DNA of 35,453 bases. It comes from a virus. This document shows positions 27,640 to 35,453 of this stretch, piece by piece. The position numbers were made by a program, and so were the translations under genes. The notes below the pieces were generated by a model. The model was not told where the DNA came from. It did no database searches and was given only the letters and a program-made list of their open reading frames with translations. Numbering within the stretch: position 1 is the stretch's first letter; every line of letters starts with the position of its first letter. Location of the stretch: positions 1 through 35,453 of the IMG/VR virus record IMGVR_UViG_3300031566_000190; one strand, given 5' to 3'.

Positions 27640-30420
27640 TTAATTCTCCAGCAGGGATCTTAAACCCTGCGTGTTATTTATATATGCAGTTCTTATTGCA
27701 GGAGCTACATTTTCCGGGGTAATCACATTGTAGAGATGAAAATTATTAATCGTTGTTTTTGCCCCACCGCTTGAAGGAGCCGCATCACTGCCACGATATT
27801 TTGATCTGGGAATTATGGAGACATGTTCATCCTCGCCGCCAGGTTCTCCGGTCAAGAATCGTTTGTTGCTACCACGGGCAACCCAACCTTCCCATCCAGA
27901 CGCGGCAGGTTCTTCGTCGGGTCGTTTCGGATTATAAGTGCTGTTTGGGTCAAAATTATTAGCTACATCGTTTAGCTTCCTGAAAGCAACCGTAGTTTGA
28001 TCAATTGCAATCGGGAATACATTTCTGAATATGTCCACCAACTCAGCAAGTGAACCAGCCATGTCCCCGAATACTTCATCCTGAGATTTGACAAGCGAAA
28101 GATCAATACCATCCTTTTTTGCCTTATCAATCAGCGCCTGGGTGGCATCATCAATGGCCAGACCATATTCTTTTTGTAGATAAATCATCCGGGAGAGCAT
28201 AGGCTGCAACTGCATCAAAGCTTCCTTTGAAGTAAAGTTTTGCGTTATCAATTTGTCATAGGCATCACGGCCAGCCATTTCAAATTTATCAAATTCCTCT
28301 TCCGTTAATTCGATAACATTGCTCATACCGATCAAAGCTTGGGTGATTCCCGCTATTCCGTCGACAAGTACCTGGTTCGCGCCGACCTTCTTTTCATAGG
28401 CCAGCAAGTATTCAAACACCCCGATCGTAGCCGTGGAAAAATCACCTTCAAGATATTTCTTGTACCCTTCAAGCCCAGCCTTCCAGTTGGCGTTGATGTA
28501 ATCCTGGATTTCCTTGACGCGCATCCCCCGATTCGCCAGGTCCTCAAACATAGCAATCAGTGACTCAGAACCTTCGGTCCCAAGATCTTTTGCTTTTGTA
28601 ATCAATGCCGAAAATGCTTTACCCATATAAAGAGTAGTTTCAGCGGCGGTAAACATGCCCCTATCATAATCAGCTAGTATATCCCTGGTTCGCTGCGCCC
28701 ATTCATCAAAGGTTTCAATTGACATATCAGTCTGCGCAATGATATCGCCAAGGAGCTTTGATGTCGCTGCCGCAAATTCATCCCAACTCGGATCAATATT
28801 AAATTTAAGTGGCATATTCCATTTTTCATAAAACTCTTCTGATCTACTACTGAGATTAGCCACTTCCTGTGCAAGCACTCTTATTTTTTCAGCCATTTCA
28901 TCCGAAACTTTTATTCCATCATTCATGCCTTTAATGAATGCACGTTGTTGCCCTTGGGTATAAGCATCAACTGCATTACTCAATGCCATAAATCCGCCAA
29001 TCACTGCTCCGGCCATTCCAAGAAAACCGCCAAGGGTTGCCGTCCCTGCGGCACTGGCGGCGGCAAATTTAGTCGTAGCTTCGTATGCACCCATGATCCC
29101 ACCGATTACTTTGCCAAGGCCAGGGATCAAATCATCGAAAACATTTGCCAGCGCTGTCAACCCGGCCGTCAGGTCCTGGGCATCCTTGTACCATTTCTCA
29201 GTTGCGATGGATGTCTCTTCAATCGTAGGGATTGTTTTCCCCAAAGTCTCCTCATACCGTGCTTGTTCTTCTTCAGCCGCTTTAACTATATCTACGTTAT
29301 CAGCCCAATGATCAGACGCGCTGTCTATGGCCGGACCTAACTTTGATAAAACAAAATCCGAATAGGCTTCATCCTGGACAATATTTTTATTGAATGCCGC
29401 CCAGCGCTCGTTCATGACTTCGGTCAAGGTTTTTTCAGCTTCAACTAATTTTCCTGTACTTTTTGCGGCCTCGTCAATTGCAGCAACAAAAGTTTTATAT
29501 TGAGCCTCTCCTGCCGCAAGATCAGATTCTATATCTATAAACCCCAACTGATTTAATGACGGCGCCGATTGTAAACCGCTGGTAGACTTAAAACGATTCA
29601 AACTGGATGCGGCAAGATCATCGAATCGCTGCTTAGCCGTTGCCATATCCCGCGCCCATTCTTTTACGATCTGTCGATTGCCCATAAATGCCATATCGGC
29701 AAGATGTATGCCCTTGACAATTCCTTCGCCTGCTGACTTTTTGAAATCATCCCACCAGTTTGCCAACTCCTTTAAAGCGCCAGCATTGGTTTTCATAGCT
29801 TCGGTTGATATTTCAAAACCTTCGGCTATCTTTCTCTGCAATATGTCCATCCGTTCCGATTCGGTGTTTGCGTTGCGTATTTCAGGGATTAATTTGCCGA
29901 GCTGGGCCCAATTGCCATTATAAGCATTGGCTATCGCTTTCAGATTACTTTCAAGGGTTCCGCCGATTTCGGTCAAAGCGATAGCACCTTTTATTGATTC
30001 ATCGATTCGATCTTTCTGAATTTCATATTGACGAGCAAGTATTTCGAGGGACTTTATTTGATCATCATCGACTCCGGTGAGATATTCCATTTTTTCGGCA
30101 TAGTCAGAAATATGTTTATTTGCATCAACAATGTTCTCACCGGAATATTTTAATGCTACGTTCAGCTTAGTCTGCTGTCTTTCGGCTTCAATAAATGCTT
30201 TTGCTGAATCCTTGACAAATTTGGTAAGTTCACTAATACCCTTTGTTAAAAAACTGGCAGCGGTGACGCCCCCAACAATGGTCCCAAATAACCCGGCAGA
30301 TGATTTGTCCGTTGTTTGCGAAGTTTTACCAAGTTTATCAACCTCAGTATTGAGCGCCTTGACTCCTTGAACAGCGCCCTTGCTGTCAAGCTCAATGAGT
30401 AATTCTAGTTTTGTGGACAT
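27640..30420 (-). CDS. Tape measure protein
   Basis: The longest gene (926 aa), directly after the frameshifted tail chaperones. It has long helical, coiled stretches in the first third (LDSKGAVQGVKALNTEVDKLGKT), a hydrophobic/glycine-rich central part (about 435-490, LIPGLGKVIGGIMGAYEA and FLGMAGAVIGGFMAL) and a helical C-terminal half. This is the standard composition of tape measure proteins, which set tail length and help DNA entry. Tail length would be roughly 1.5 angstrom per residue of the helical part, by the general rule. The ATG overlaps the stop of the chaperone extension as TAATG. No peptidase domain is evident. Confidence 0.88.
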   Translation of the reverse strand: MSTKLELLIELDSKGAVQGVKALNTEVDKLGKTSQTTDKSSAGLFGTIVGGVTAASFLTKGISELTKFVKDSAKAFIEAERQQTKLNVALKYSGENIVDANKHISDYAEKMEYLTGVDDDQIKSLEILARQYEIQKDRIDESIKGAIALTEIGGTLESNLKAIANAYNGNWAQLGKLIPEIRNANTESERMDILQRKIAEGFEISTEAMKTNAGALKELANWWDDFKKSAGEGIVKGIHLADMAFMGNRQIVKEWARDMATAKQRFDDLAASSLNRFKSTSGLQSAPSLNQLGFIDIESDLAAGEAQYKTFVAAIDEAAKSTGKLVEAEKTLTEVMNERWAAFNKNIVQDEAYSDFVLSKLGPAIDSASDHWADNVDIVKAAEEEQARYEETLGKTIPTIEETSIATEKWYKDAQDLTAGLTALANVFDDLIPGLGKVIGGIMGAYEATTKFAAASAAGTATLGGFLGMAGAVIGGFMALSNAVDAYTQGQQRAFIKGMNDGIKVSDEMAEKIRVLAQEVANLSSRSEEFYEKWNMPLKFNIDPSWDEFAAATSKLLGDIIAQTDMSIETFDEWAQRTRDILADYDRGMFTAAETTLYMGKAFSALITKAKDLGTEGSESLIAMFEDLANRGMRVKEIQDYINANWKAGLEGYKKYLEGDFSTATIGVFEYLLAYEKKVGANQVLVDGIAGITQALIGMSNVIELTEEEFDKFEMAGRDAYDKLITQNFTSKEALMQLQPMLSRMIYLQKEYGLAIDDATQALIDKAKKDGIDLSLVKSQDEVFGDMAGSLAELVDIFRNVFPIAIDQTTVAFRKLNDVANNFDPNSTYNPKRPDEEPAASGWEGWVARGSNKRFLTGEPGGEDEHVSIIPRSKYRGSDAAPSSGGAKTTINNFHLYNVITPENVAPAIRTAYINNTQGLRSLLEN

Positions 30421-30713
30421 TATTTTTTCGGCCGCCTGCTAGCCCTATCTTTCGCCTTTTGATCGCCAATATAATCTAATGTCTGCCGAATCTCGTTAAA
30501 ATTGAATAGTATTTTGGCTTTCATCTCATACCCCTCAATTCCTGCTTCACGCAGTAAAGGAAATATCGCCCCGCTCTGTAAATTGACTTCATGACACAGT
30601 TCTTTAAAAAGCCGGATCGAAAGCCTGTCAAAATCGGTGAGCTGTGTGGCGTAACCTTGCTCTCTGTCCTTCCAGTCACGCCACCAGTCTCTCCACGCCT
30701 CTAAATACTGGCC
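30420..30713 (-). CDS. Tail chaperone frameshift extension (GT-type)
   Basis: This -1 frame has no start codon of its own and is entered from the 141-aa gene by a slip at 30713-30719. It adds 97 aa, beginning GQYLEAWRDWWRDWKDRE and ending in Lys/Arg-rich KAKDRASRRPKK, stopping at TAA 30422-30420. The fused product is about 235 aa. As in phage lambda gpG/gpGT, the long form probably recruits tail tube subunits to the tape measure. Its place right before the tape measure supports this. The annotation should be read as join of 31126-30713 and 30713-30420. Confidence 0.85.
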   Translation of the reverse strand, partial: GQYLEAWRDWWRDWKDREQGYATQLTDFDRLSIRLFKELCHEVNLQSGAIFPLLREAGIEGYEMKAKILFNFNEIRQTLDYIGDQKAKDRASRRPKK

Positions 30714-31126
30714 AAAAAAGAAGTATCTGCATCCTCCGTGAATATGTCAGATTTGTTGACCTTCCTGACCAGCCAAGTGGACAGGTAACCGCCGCCGATA
30801 ACAGAACAAGCGAAAAGCACATCAGTAAATTGCACATTGGCAAGCATCTCTTTGCTGAACGGAATTTCAGCCCCGTCAGCATCCAGCAGCTCCCGCCAAT
30901 TCATAATCTTTGAAACCAATGCCTTTTCCCGCTCCCTGGCAATAACGGCTTCCTTGTCAACAATCTTTTCATCATTTTGGATGACATTGATCCTGGCATT
31001 CAGCGCATATTGTTCACCTGGCAGCAGTTGTTTAATTTGCAGATAGAACTCTCCGGAAGTAGCCGGGACTTTTACCCACCGGCCCTCTTCAATGGCCTTC
31101 AAGACATTTCCAATTTTTAAACTCAC
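30701..31126 (-). CDS. Tail assembly chaperone (G-type)
   Basis: A 141-aa protein (MSLKIGNVLKAIEEGRWV...), with helical and charged content and no enzyme motif, between the tail tube and the tape measure. This is the position of lambda gpG-like tail assembly chaperones. The last codons hold a slippery heptamer, so a fraction of ribosomes continue in the -1 frame. AGGAGG-type ribosome site upstream (AAAGGAGGATCGAAAGTG context). The short form normally stops at TAG 30703-30701. Confidence 0.82.
   Translation of the reverse strand: MSLKIGNVLKAIEEGRWVKVPATSGEFYLQIKQLLPGEQYALNARINVIQNDEKIVDKEAVIAREREKALVSKIMNWRELLDADGAEIPFSKEMLANVQFTDVLFACSVIGGGYLSTWLVRKVNKSDIFTEDADTSFLASI
30713..30719 (-). other. 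-1 ribosomal frameshift site T TTT TTG
   Basis: The canonical X-XXY-YYZ heptamer T TTT TTG on the minus strand is in the right register (codons TTT and TTG of the zero frame), 10 bases before the zero-frame stop. The -1 frame then stays open to the tape measure start. No stimulatory hairpin was scored. Confidence 0.85.
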
Positions 31127-31152
31127 TTTCGATCCTCCTTTTTATTTTTTGC

Positions 31153-32193
31153 TTATGAAGCCGGATATCCGGTCAATGCCGGAACTTCGTTCAGCATGTA
31201 CGCATAGGGCAGCACGTTGGTCATCCCTGTTGGATTCGTGGGTACGCGAAAGGTTGCCAGCTTTACACTAGTAGGAATCGGGGACTCCATCGCATAGACA
31301 GGCGGCTCAGGCAAATACAAACCAGGTAAATTGATCTCGAATGTGTACTTGCTGGTTTTGCCGCTGATAACCGCTTCGCTCTCCATCTTGATCCGCATTT
31401 TGTATTTCGTAGCAACATCGAAAGACGGCAAGTACAGAGCATTGACGGCATCCTTTTCCGGGAAGGCGATGTCAACAATAAATCCCGGGTGTTCATCACT
31501 TTGTCTATGCTCGGATATGCCCTCATACCCCGTGGTTATCGGCAATGTTTTGTATTTGATATCAATGCCGATTTCCAGTTTGTTAACATGAATCACATCC
31601 CCGGGGCCAAAGTCGGCTCCACCCTGAGCATTGATTGAAACGGTGGTATTCAGCAAACGCCAAATCCCCTTACCATCGCTCGGATAGGTGATAGTCAGCG
31701 GTTCGCTCCATCCAGTGATCGTAACCCGATCCCCGCCAAAATCGACATCGAATTGAAAGCCATCGTCGTAGGATATTTTCCCGCTTTTAATTTTAGCGGA
31801 CGGGACGCACTTGACCTCGTCGCCTTCATCCCACCCGATGGTGTAGAAAATCGATCCGATGATCGGCTTGAATGAGAATTCATGCCGAACCACACCCGCT
31901 TCAGGGGGAGTACCCACTACGTAGACGCCGAACAATGAGGCAATTATCCGCTCGATACCTTCGAAGTAAAGCCGCCCGCCCATGCTGCCAGGCTGCTCGG
32001 GATAGTCACCCGGCATAATGAGAGTTGGCATGTCATGGTCAAATTCGTCACCATTGGTTGTCAGGCCCCGGTCACCTTTGGGCGGCGTGAATCGTTTCAA
32101 ATAAATCCCATCTCCGGTTGTCGGCTCAACGGCAATTCCCCAGTCAGTAGCCTTGGCCAGCCCGATACCCCTTTCGCCTTTTATGTTACTCAT
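31153..32193 (-). CDS. Major tail tube protein
   Basis: A 346-aa beta-rich protein before the tail chaperones. It opens MSNIKGERGIGLAKATDWGIAVEP, continues with IYLKRFTPPKGDRGL and later strands such as ITGWSEPLTITYPSDG, and is longer than the minimal tube fold, suggesting an added domain (about 220-346). AGAGAGGTGA lies before the ATG, which overlaps the upstream 46-aa ORF as ATGA. I assign it from position and composition: abundant, soluble, no coiled coil. It would be a major virion protein. Confidence 0.78.
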   Translation of the reverse strand: MSNIKGERGIGLAKATDWGIAVEPTTGDGIYLKRFTPPKGDRGLTTNGDEFDHDMPTLIMPGDYPEQPGSMGGRLYFEGIERIIASLFGVYVVGTPPEAGVVRHEFSFKPIIGSIFYTIGWDEGDEVKCVPSAKIKSGKISYDDGFQFDVDFGGDRVTITGWSEPLTITYPSDGKGIWRLLNTTVSINAQGGADFGPGDVIHVNKLEIGIDIKYKTLPITTGYEGISEHRQSDEHPGFIVDIAFPEKDAVNALYLPSFDVATKYKMRIKMESEAVISGKTSKYTFEINLPGLYLPEPPVYAMESPIPTSVKLATFRVPTNPTGMTNVLPYAYMLNEVPALTGYPAS

Positions 32194-32330
32194 TTAATCA
32201 CCTCTCTTTTGATATACCCAAAGCGCGGATGATACGTTGTAATTATCCGCTTAACCAACTTTTTCTCTGCTGGTAACGGCGGGTATTTAGCAACTATTAC
32301 CTCGACTGGTTTTTGTTTTTCAGTTTTCAA
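32190..32330 (-). CDS. Small protein with TTG start (46 aa)
   Basis: This ORF fills the gap between the 134-aa neck gene and the tail tube gene. The TTG at 32330 overlaps the upstream stop as TTGA, with GGAGGGA 5 bases before it; the stop overlaps the tube ATG as ATGA. The product is basic (KTEKQKPVEVIVAKYPPLPAEK ... is broken here: key parts are PVEVIVAKYPPLP and HPRFGYIKREVIK). No family is recognised. Coupling on both sides supports translation. Confidence 0.6.
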   Translation of the reverse strand: MKTEKQKPVEVIVAKYPPLPAEKKLVKRIITTYHPRFGYIKREVIK

Positions 32331-32731
32331 ATGTCCCTCCAATACGTGAAGTTAAATCCCACGTTAAAAATGATGTAATTCCCGACCAGCTTCGACATGA
32401 CCGTTTTTAGCACCATGCTTGGAATTGTTGACAGCGCTTTGAGCAGTGTATCTTCCACAGTTTCGATCTTGTCCAGCATCGCTATGACTGCCGCCTTCCG
32501 ATCCCCGCCTGCAGTCAACTTATAGGCAAACCACAAATCCAGCATCTTGGCTTTTTCCACCCTGGACCCGCTCAACTCCTTGACTTCATCGGTACTGATC
32601 TCCCAACGATATGCCTGATCCATTATCGATGAAGGCACGGCATCAAAGTCAAAATTGTCCTTTGAAAGTCCATACCCCAAAGCATCAATTGCCGTGATCA
32701 CATTCCCAACATAGGTGCTTTGACTGCTCAC
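32327..32731 (-). CDS. Neck / tail completion-type protein
   Basis: A 134-aa protein, GTG start overlapping the connector stop as GTGA. It begins MSSQSTYVGNVITAIDALGYGL, a helix followed by FDFDAVPSSIMD, then a long helical region (AAVIAMLDKIETVEDTLLKAL) and a beta end (NYIIFNVGFNFTYW). The position between the connector and tail tube is that of tail terminator or neck proteins, whose beta C-terminal end often looks like this. I call it by position; the exact role is not certain. Confidence 0.6.
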   Translation of the reverse strand: MSSQSTYVGNVITAIDALGYGLSKDNFDFDAVPSSIMDQAYRWEISTDEVKELSGSRVEKAKMLDLWFAYKLTAGGDRKAAVIAMLDKIETVEDTLLKALSTIPSMVLKTVMSKLVGNYIIFNVGFNFTYWRDI

Positions 32732-33414
32732 CTTACCAACTCCACATTGCCGAAGCTGGCCGTTTCATCGACCGTACCGCTCTCGTCGCTGTCATAGGCA
32801 ATATGCAAGCTTTCAAAATCAGTGACGAACTGCTCTGCCTTTTTCAGATAACGATTCCACCAGATATCTTCTGTGTCCTTGGCAAAGTCAAAAAACACAA
32901 GCTCCAGTGCATGACAAACAATCACGTCCTTAATCTGCGTCGCATCGATCATCATTCGCGCCCGACGCCCGCGTTCTTTCAGTTTTCGCTTTATGTCTGC
33001 AAATGCCTTTTCAATTTGTGGTAGAAACGTTGTCTGCCCAGCCCAGCATTCACTTGCCAAATCGGGATGAAGTTCTATTAAGTCATCGTCACTGACAGGA
33101 TTCAGCAAAACAAATCTACAGACATCGAAAAGCAAATTCAGTTTATACGTTACCCCGCCGATGATATACGAAAGCAGCAACCGCCAATCTTCGGACAGCG
33201 CGTCGATTTCTGTAAATGCAGCTGTGATCTTCTTGGTAGTACCGTTAATCGTACAAATTCGCGTGGCAACCTTTTCCGTCCCATCTGGATCATAAAGCGT
33301 CAATGTAGCAGAGGACGGGGCTGTTTTAGTCCCGTCCACGCTAACTATGATTTCTGGCGTATAGTTGGCCTCATAGAGCGCCTCGTTATTGAGGTACTCA
33401 TAGGAATGGGCCAT
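32728..33414 (-). CDS. Head-tail connector-type protein
   Basis: A 228-aa protein. The first 100 residues are beta-rich (EIIVSVDGTKTAPSSATLTLYDPDGT) and look like a domain on their own. The rest is helical with DLIELHPDLASECW, typical of gp6-like adaptor helices. The C-terminus carries DSDESGTVDETA, an EF-hand-like loop missing the last Glu. It is placed after the major capsid protein and before the neck gene. The two-part build is unusual for a small connector; the N-terminal beta domain may decorate the neck. Confidence 0.65.
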   Translation of the reverse strand: MAHSYEYLNNEALYEANYTPEIIVSVDGTKTAPSSATLTLYDPDGTEKVATRICTINGTTKKITAAFTEIDALSEDWRLLLSYIIGGVTYKLNLLFDVCRFVLLNPVSDDDLIELHPDLASECWAGQTTFLPQIEKAFADIKRKLKERGRRARMMIDATQIKDVIVCHALELVFFDFAKDTEDIWWNRYLKKAEQFVTDFESLHIAYDSDESGTVDETASFGNVELVR

Positions 33415-33417
33415 GTC

Positions 33418-33645
33418 TTACTTCCCTTTGCGCTTTGCTTTTTTAACTACAGGCTTTACTACCACAGGCGACGGCTTTATCAATTCAACAATCACAGGCG
33501 GAGCTAGTGGTTGCAGTTTTGGCTTGGGCGGGACGTAGATATGCCAGTCAGGATCTTTGTGCAATCCATTTTCCCAAGTAACCAGCGGTACAGTTACTAT
33601 CTTGCCTTCTTTGTTTTGGATTGTTAAACACAAAATGTCAACCAT
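33418..33645 (-). CDS. Small Pro/Lys-rich protein after capsid (75 aa)
   Basis: The ATG at 33645 has AAAGGGGG 5-6 bases upstream; the longer start at 33669 would overlap the capsid gene. After a short beta part (LCLTIQNKEGKIVTVPLVT) the C-terminal half is Pro/Val/Lys-rich (PPKPKLQPLAPP, SPVVVKPVVKKAKRKGK). It may be a head accessory or cement-like protein, but it has no known domain. Its basic, proline-rich tail could contact DNA or capsid; this is inference. Confidence 0.6.
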   Translation of the reverse strand: MVDILCLTIQNKEGKIVTVPLVTWENGLHKDPDWHIYVPPKPKLQPLAPPVIVELIKPSPVVVKPVVKKAKRKGK

Positions 33646-33656
33646 GCTGTCCCCCT

Positions 33657-34529
33657 TTAAGAGGCCCACCAGGCTTTCAACAATCCATTGGCCAGGCCGG
33701 TATAAAACATCTTGCCGCCGTACACAGTTAAACCTTTGACCTGAGTACCAAACCGTTTTTCAGGTTCGAATACTTTCAAAGCTCCAACTCCTTCCAGCGG
33801 AATCTGTTTTGCCAAGGTGATGCCAATGGGATGGCCAGCCAGGCAGTTATGGACAACTTCGGTCGATCCGGTTCCGCTCACATCTTCAGCGGTGGCCGGG
33901 ACATTGTGAGATTGATAGATGTCGAATCCGGCAAACTTGCCGACATAGCCATTGGTTGTGGCATTGTCACCAAGCGAGGTATTTTTCCCGGCCAGATAGG
34001 AATTGATGATTTCCAGGACACGCGGGGAAACAGTCAGGAACCGGTTATCAAGCGGAACCTTCGAATCAGTGAGTTTGCGATAGAGAGATGCGATCTCTGC
34101 ATAGACATTGGTACTAGTCAGAGTTAAAGCCGGAGTGACCGTGTTGTTGGCGTGGACATTGACATACTTGCCGAAAACGAACTGGTCGATGGTATCCCGG
34201 ATAGCATACATGGCGCGTTCAAAATAAGCGCTCTGCATTGCAACCGGAACCTGCTTGATATCGATTCCATCCAGGAAAAAGTTAATAGCTTTTTGCTGGT
34301 CGATGTCGATATAACTGACAGTTTCAGTAGTGACCTGAGCAGCGCCCAAATCGGTATTCTTTGTGTAATCGACAACGGTGATGTCGCCGGGAGTGAACAC
34401 ATTGACTTTATTGCCAATAGCCACGTCGCCCTCGTAGAACCTGTTGCAGATTTTGTCTGCAACCAAAAACTTGTCAAGCTGATCAAGAATTCTCCTTGAC
34501 CATATTGTAGGTAAAAAGGTAATTGCCAT
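33657..34529 (-). CDS. Major capsid protein, P22 coat-like
   Basis: A 290-aa protein opening MAITFLPTIWSRRILDQLDK, then NRFYEGDVAIGNKVNVFTPG and VVDYTKNTDLG, the signature run of P22 gp5-like/HK97-fold coat proteins. A-domain and E-loop-like regions follow (IDIDQQKAINFFLDGID; LDNRFLTVSPRVLEIINSY). The end has VKGLTVYGGKMFYTG. It follows the scaffold gene, as expected. No N-terminal delta domain is fused, so assembly should depend on the separate scaffold. Confidence 0.88.
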   Translation of the reverse strand: MAITFLPTIWSRRILDQLDKFLVADKICNRFYEGDVAIGNKVNVFTPGDITVVDYTKNTDLGAAQVTTETVSYIDIDQQKAINFFLDGIDIKQVPVAMQSAYFERAMYAIRDTIDQFVFGKYVNVHANNTVTPALTLTSTNVYAEIASLYRKLTDSKVPLDNRFLTVSPRVLEIINSYLAGKNTSLGDNATTNGYVGKFAGFDIYQSHNVPATAEDVSGTGSTEVVHNCLAGHPIGITLAKQIPLEGVGALKVFEPEKRFGTQVKGLTVYGGKMFYTGLANGLLKAWWAS

Positions 34530-34542
34530 ATTTAAGCTCCTG

Positions 34543-35175
34543 TTATTTGATTAGCCCAGCGGTCATCTGCTGCGTGATTTCGGGCCAGTTTTTATCACGC
34601 TGCTCTGTAGTCATGGCGTTAATCTCTGATTCGGTAAAGACATGCCCGGCCTTCCAACTTGCCCCGGCATTTTGCGTGCCAGGTTTTTTATCAAGTTCAG
34701 GTTGCGTGAAAAGAAAAGGTTTTTTCTCTTGCAATTCCTTGAAAAGTTCATCGCCATTTTCCAGTTCGTCCTGGTCATTGAATTTTGCAGACTTTATCAG
34801 GATATCAACATAGTCCATATCCTGCAATCCAGCGCCCTTCGCGGCAACTTTCAGTTCAGCCCGGCGGATACGCTCCGTTTTGGCAGCAATATCCTTTTCC
34901 TTTGATTCGACAAGCTCCTGCAGTTTCCCATCGGCCTTCAATTTGTCATCAGCCGCTTTTTTCTTTTCAACTTCATGCTTGTCGATCTGGGCCTGGAGTC
35001 TATCCGCCCGTTCCTTTTCCTTTTTCTTTTCCGTCAATAAACCATCCCATGACTCTTTTGAAACGTGCTTTTCAGCATCCTGCTGACCAGCCTTCCCATC
35101 CTGGGACTTGTCGCCCTTCAGGGCATCGTCGGCCTCTTTACCACCCTGGTCTTTAGCCTGCTTGTCTTCCGCCAT
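34543..35175 (-). CDS. Scaffold protein
   Basis: A 210-aa, highly charged, helical protein with low-complexity Lys/Asp/Gln content: KQAKDQGGKEADDALKG, then a coiled coil (about 45-110, ERADRLQAQIDKHEVEKKKA), then SAKFNDQDELENGDELFKEL and a C-terminal helix-turn section. Such proteins guide prohead assembly and then leave or are cleaved. It is directly upstream of the capsid gene, with AGGAGG before its ATG. No serine protease motif is seen, so a separate or no head protease is used. Confidence 0.85.
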   Translation of the reverse strand: MAEDKQAKDQGGKEADDALKGDKSQDGKAGQQDAEKHVSKESWDGLLTEKKKEKERADRLQAQIDKHEVEKKKAADDKLKADGKLQELVESKEKDIAAKTERIRRAELKVAAKGAGLQDMDYVDILIKSAKFNDQDELENGDELFKELQEKKPFLFTQPELDKKPGTQNAGASWKAGHVFTESEINAMTTEQRDKNWPEITQQMTAGLIK

Positions 35176-35193
35176 AATTTCCTCCTATTGATT

Positions 35194-35218
35194 TGTGTAG
35201 AAATGATACACCTGTGTA
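35194..35218 (-). promoter_or_regulatory. Operator-like repeats before the head operon
   Basis: TGTGTA (35194-35199) and the dyad TACAC-CT-GTGTA (35207-35218) lie in the leader of the scaffold gene. Three half-sites of similar sequence suggest a regulator site. No matching regulator is seen. Confidence 0.35.
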
Positions 35219-35221
35219 AAT

Positions 35222-35266
35222 ATTATACATTGAAAAAGAAATAGCATAAATTTCGCCACCTGTCAA
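35222..35266 (-). promoter_or_regulatory. Possible promoter of the head operon
   Basis: On the minus strand TTGACA (35266-35261) has a poor -10, TATTTC, 17 bases on. A perfect TATAAT (35227-35222) lies further down but its -35 is weak. The gap between the partial gene and scaffold (35176-35283) is otherwise AT-rich and non-coding. One of the two is likely used, perhaps with a phage activator. Confidence 0.45.
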
Positions 35267-35283
35267 CTTATTTAATTTAATTG

Positions 35284-35453
35284 TCATCTTAGACTTCGCA
35301 TAATGTCTCGCCATTTTTCGGTTGATAGTTCCTTGATTGCTTTCGTTATTGCCTTATCAATTCCAAAAAATTCAGCCTTCGGCATTGTAAACCCAGACCC
35401 CCGCCCAGACCTCATTCCAAAATTGTGGACACTTGCGAGAGTATGAACGCTCA
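35284..35453 (-). CDS. C-terminus of an unidentified protein, partial
   Basis: One frame stays open from the window edge to TGA at 35286-35284. The 55 visible residues begin SVHTLASVHNFGMRSGRG, include FTMPKAEFFGIDKAITKAIKEL and end KWRDIMRSLR. It is mostly helical and basic. It lies upstream of scaffold, where head-assembly genes are expected (for example a MuF-like or minor head protein), but nothing in the visible part decides this. Confidence 0.5.
   Translation of the reverse strand, partial: SVHTLASVHNFGMRSGRGSGFTMPKAEFFGIDKAITKAIKELSTEKWRDIMRSLR

Noticed and set aside
1-35453. CRISPR array, integrase, attachment site or insertion sequence
   Set aside because: No regularly spaced repeats, no recombinase motifs and no terminal inverted repeats were seen on either strand.

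Overview
The window is a tailed-phage genome segment (Caudoviricetes). The virion genes suggest a long non-contractile tail: tail tube, frameshifted tail chaperones, tape measure, hub and fibres, with no sheath gene seen. It could be a free phage or a prophage; no integrase, attachment site, tRNA or flanking host gene is visible. Every gene I can support lies on the minus strand, so transcription runs from high to low coordinates. Genes are packed with 4-base stop/start overlaps (ATGA, GTGA, TTGA) and AGGAGG-type ribosome sites, as in bacteria. I cannot name the host.

In transcription order from the right: a partial gene enters at 35453-35284, followed by a promoter/operator-like gap. Next come scaffold, major capsid protein, head-tail connector and neck genes, tail tube, a tail chaperone with a -1 frameshift extension, tape measure, baseplate/hub proteins, three fibre-like or receptor-facing proteins and one secreted protein. 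Then come a glycoside-hydrolase-like protein with a C-terminal membrane anchor and three small membrane proteins. A hairpin at 19388-19414 probably ends this late unit.

A consensus promoter (19330-19358) starts a DNA-methylation block: a zinc-finger ORF, a C5-cytosine methyltransferase that carries a long second reading frame, and a beta-class N-methyltransferase. Another promoter (17537-17565) starts the recombination block: small basic and zinc-ribbon proteins, RecT-type annealing protein, Cys-rich proteins, PD-(D/E)XK nuclease, coiled-coil protein, a second beta-class methyltransferase and a small basic protein. A third promoter (11892-11920), followed by an attenuator-like leader, starts the replication block: an initiator-like protein and a DnaC-like loader. 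That runs into an unusual island: a PAPS-reductase-family enzyme, a radical SAM enzyme and Cys-motif micro-ORFs at the gene junctions.

The left end holds lysis genes (lytic transglycosylase, M15 peptidase, membrane coiled-coil protein), terminase small and large subunits, portal and a partial MptE-like protein. Since portal lies at the left edge and scaffold/capsid at the right edge, the genome is probably circularly permuted, with the two edges joined through unseen head genes.

The observations I rate highest are the dual-frame cytosine methyltransferase locus flanked by 38-bp direct repeats, the set of CxxC micro-ORFs in the PAPS-reductase/radical SAM island, the promoter-attenuator architecture ahead of replication, and the membrane-anchored hydrolase-like protein in the late operon. 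All functions are inferred by reading the sequence; no database search was run.
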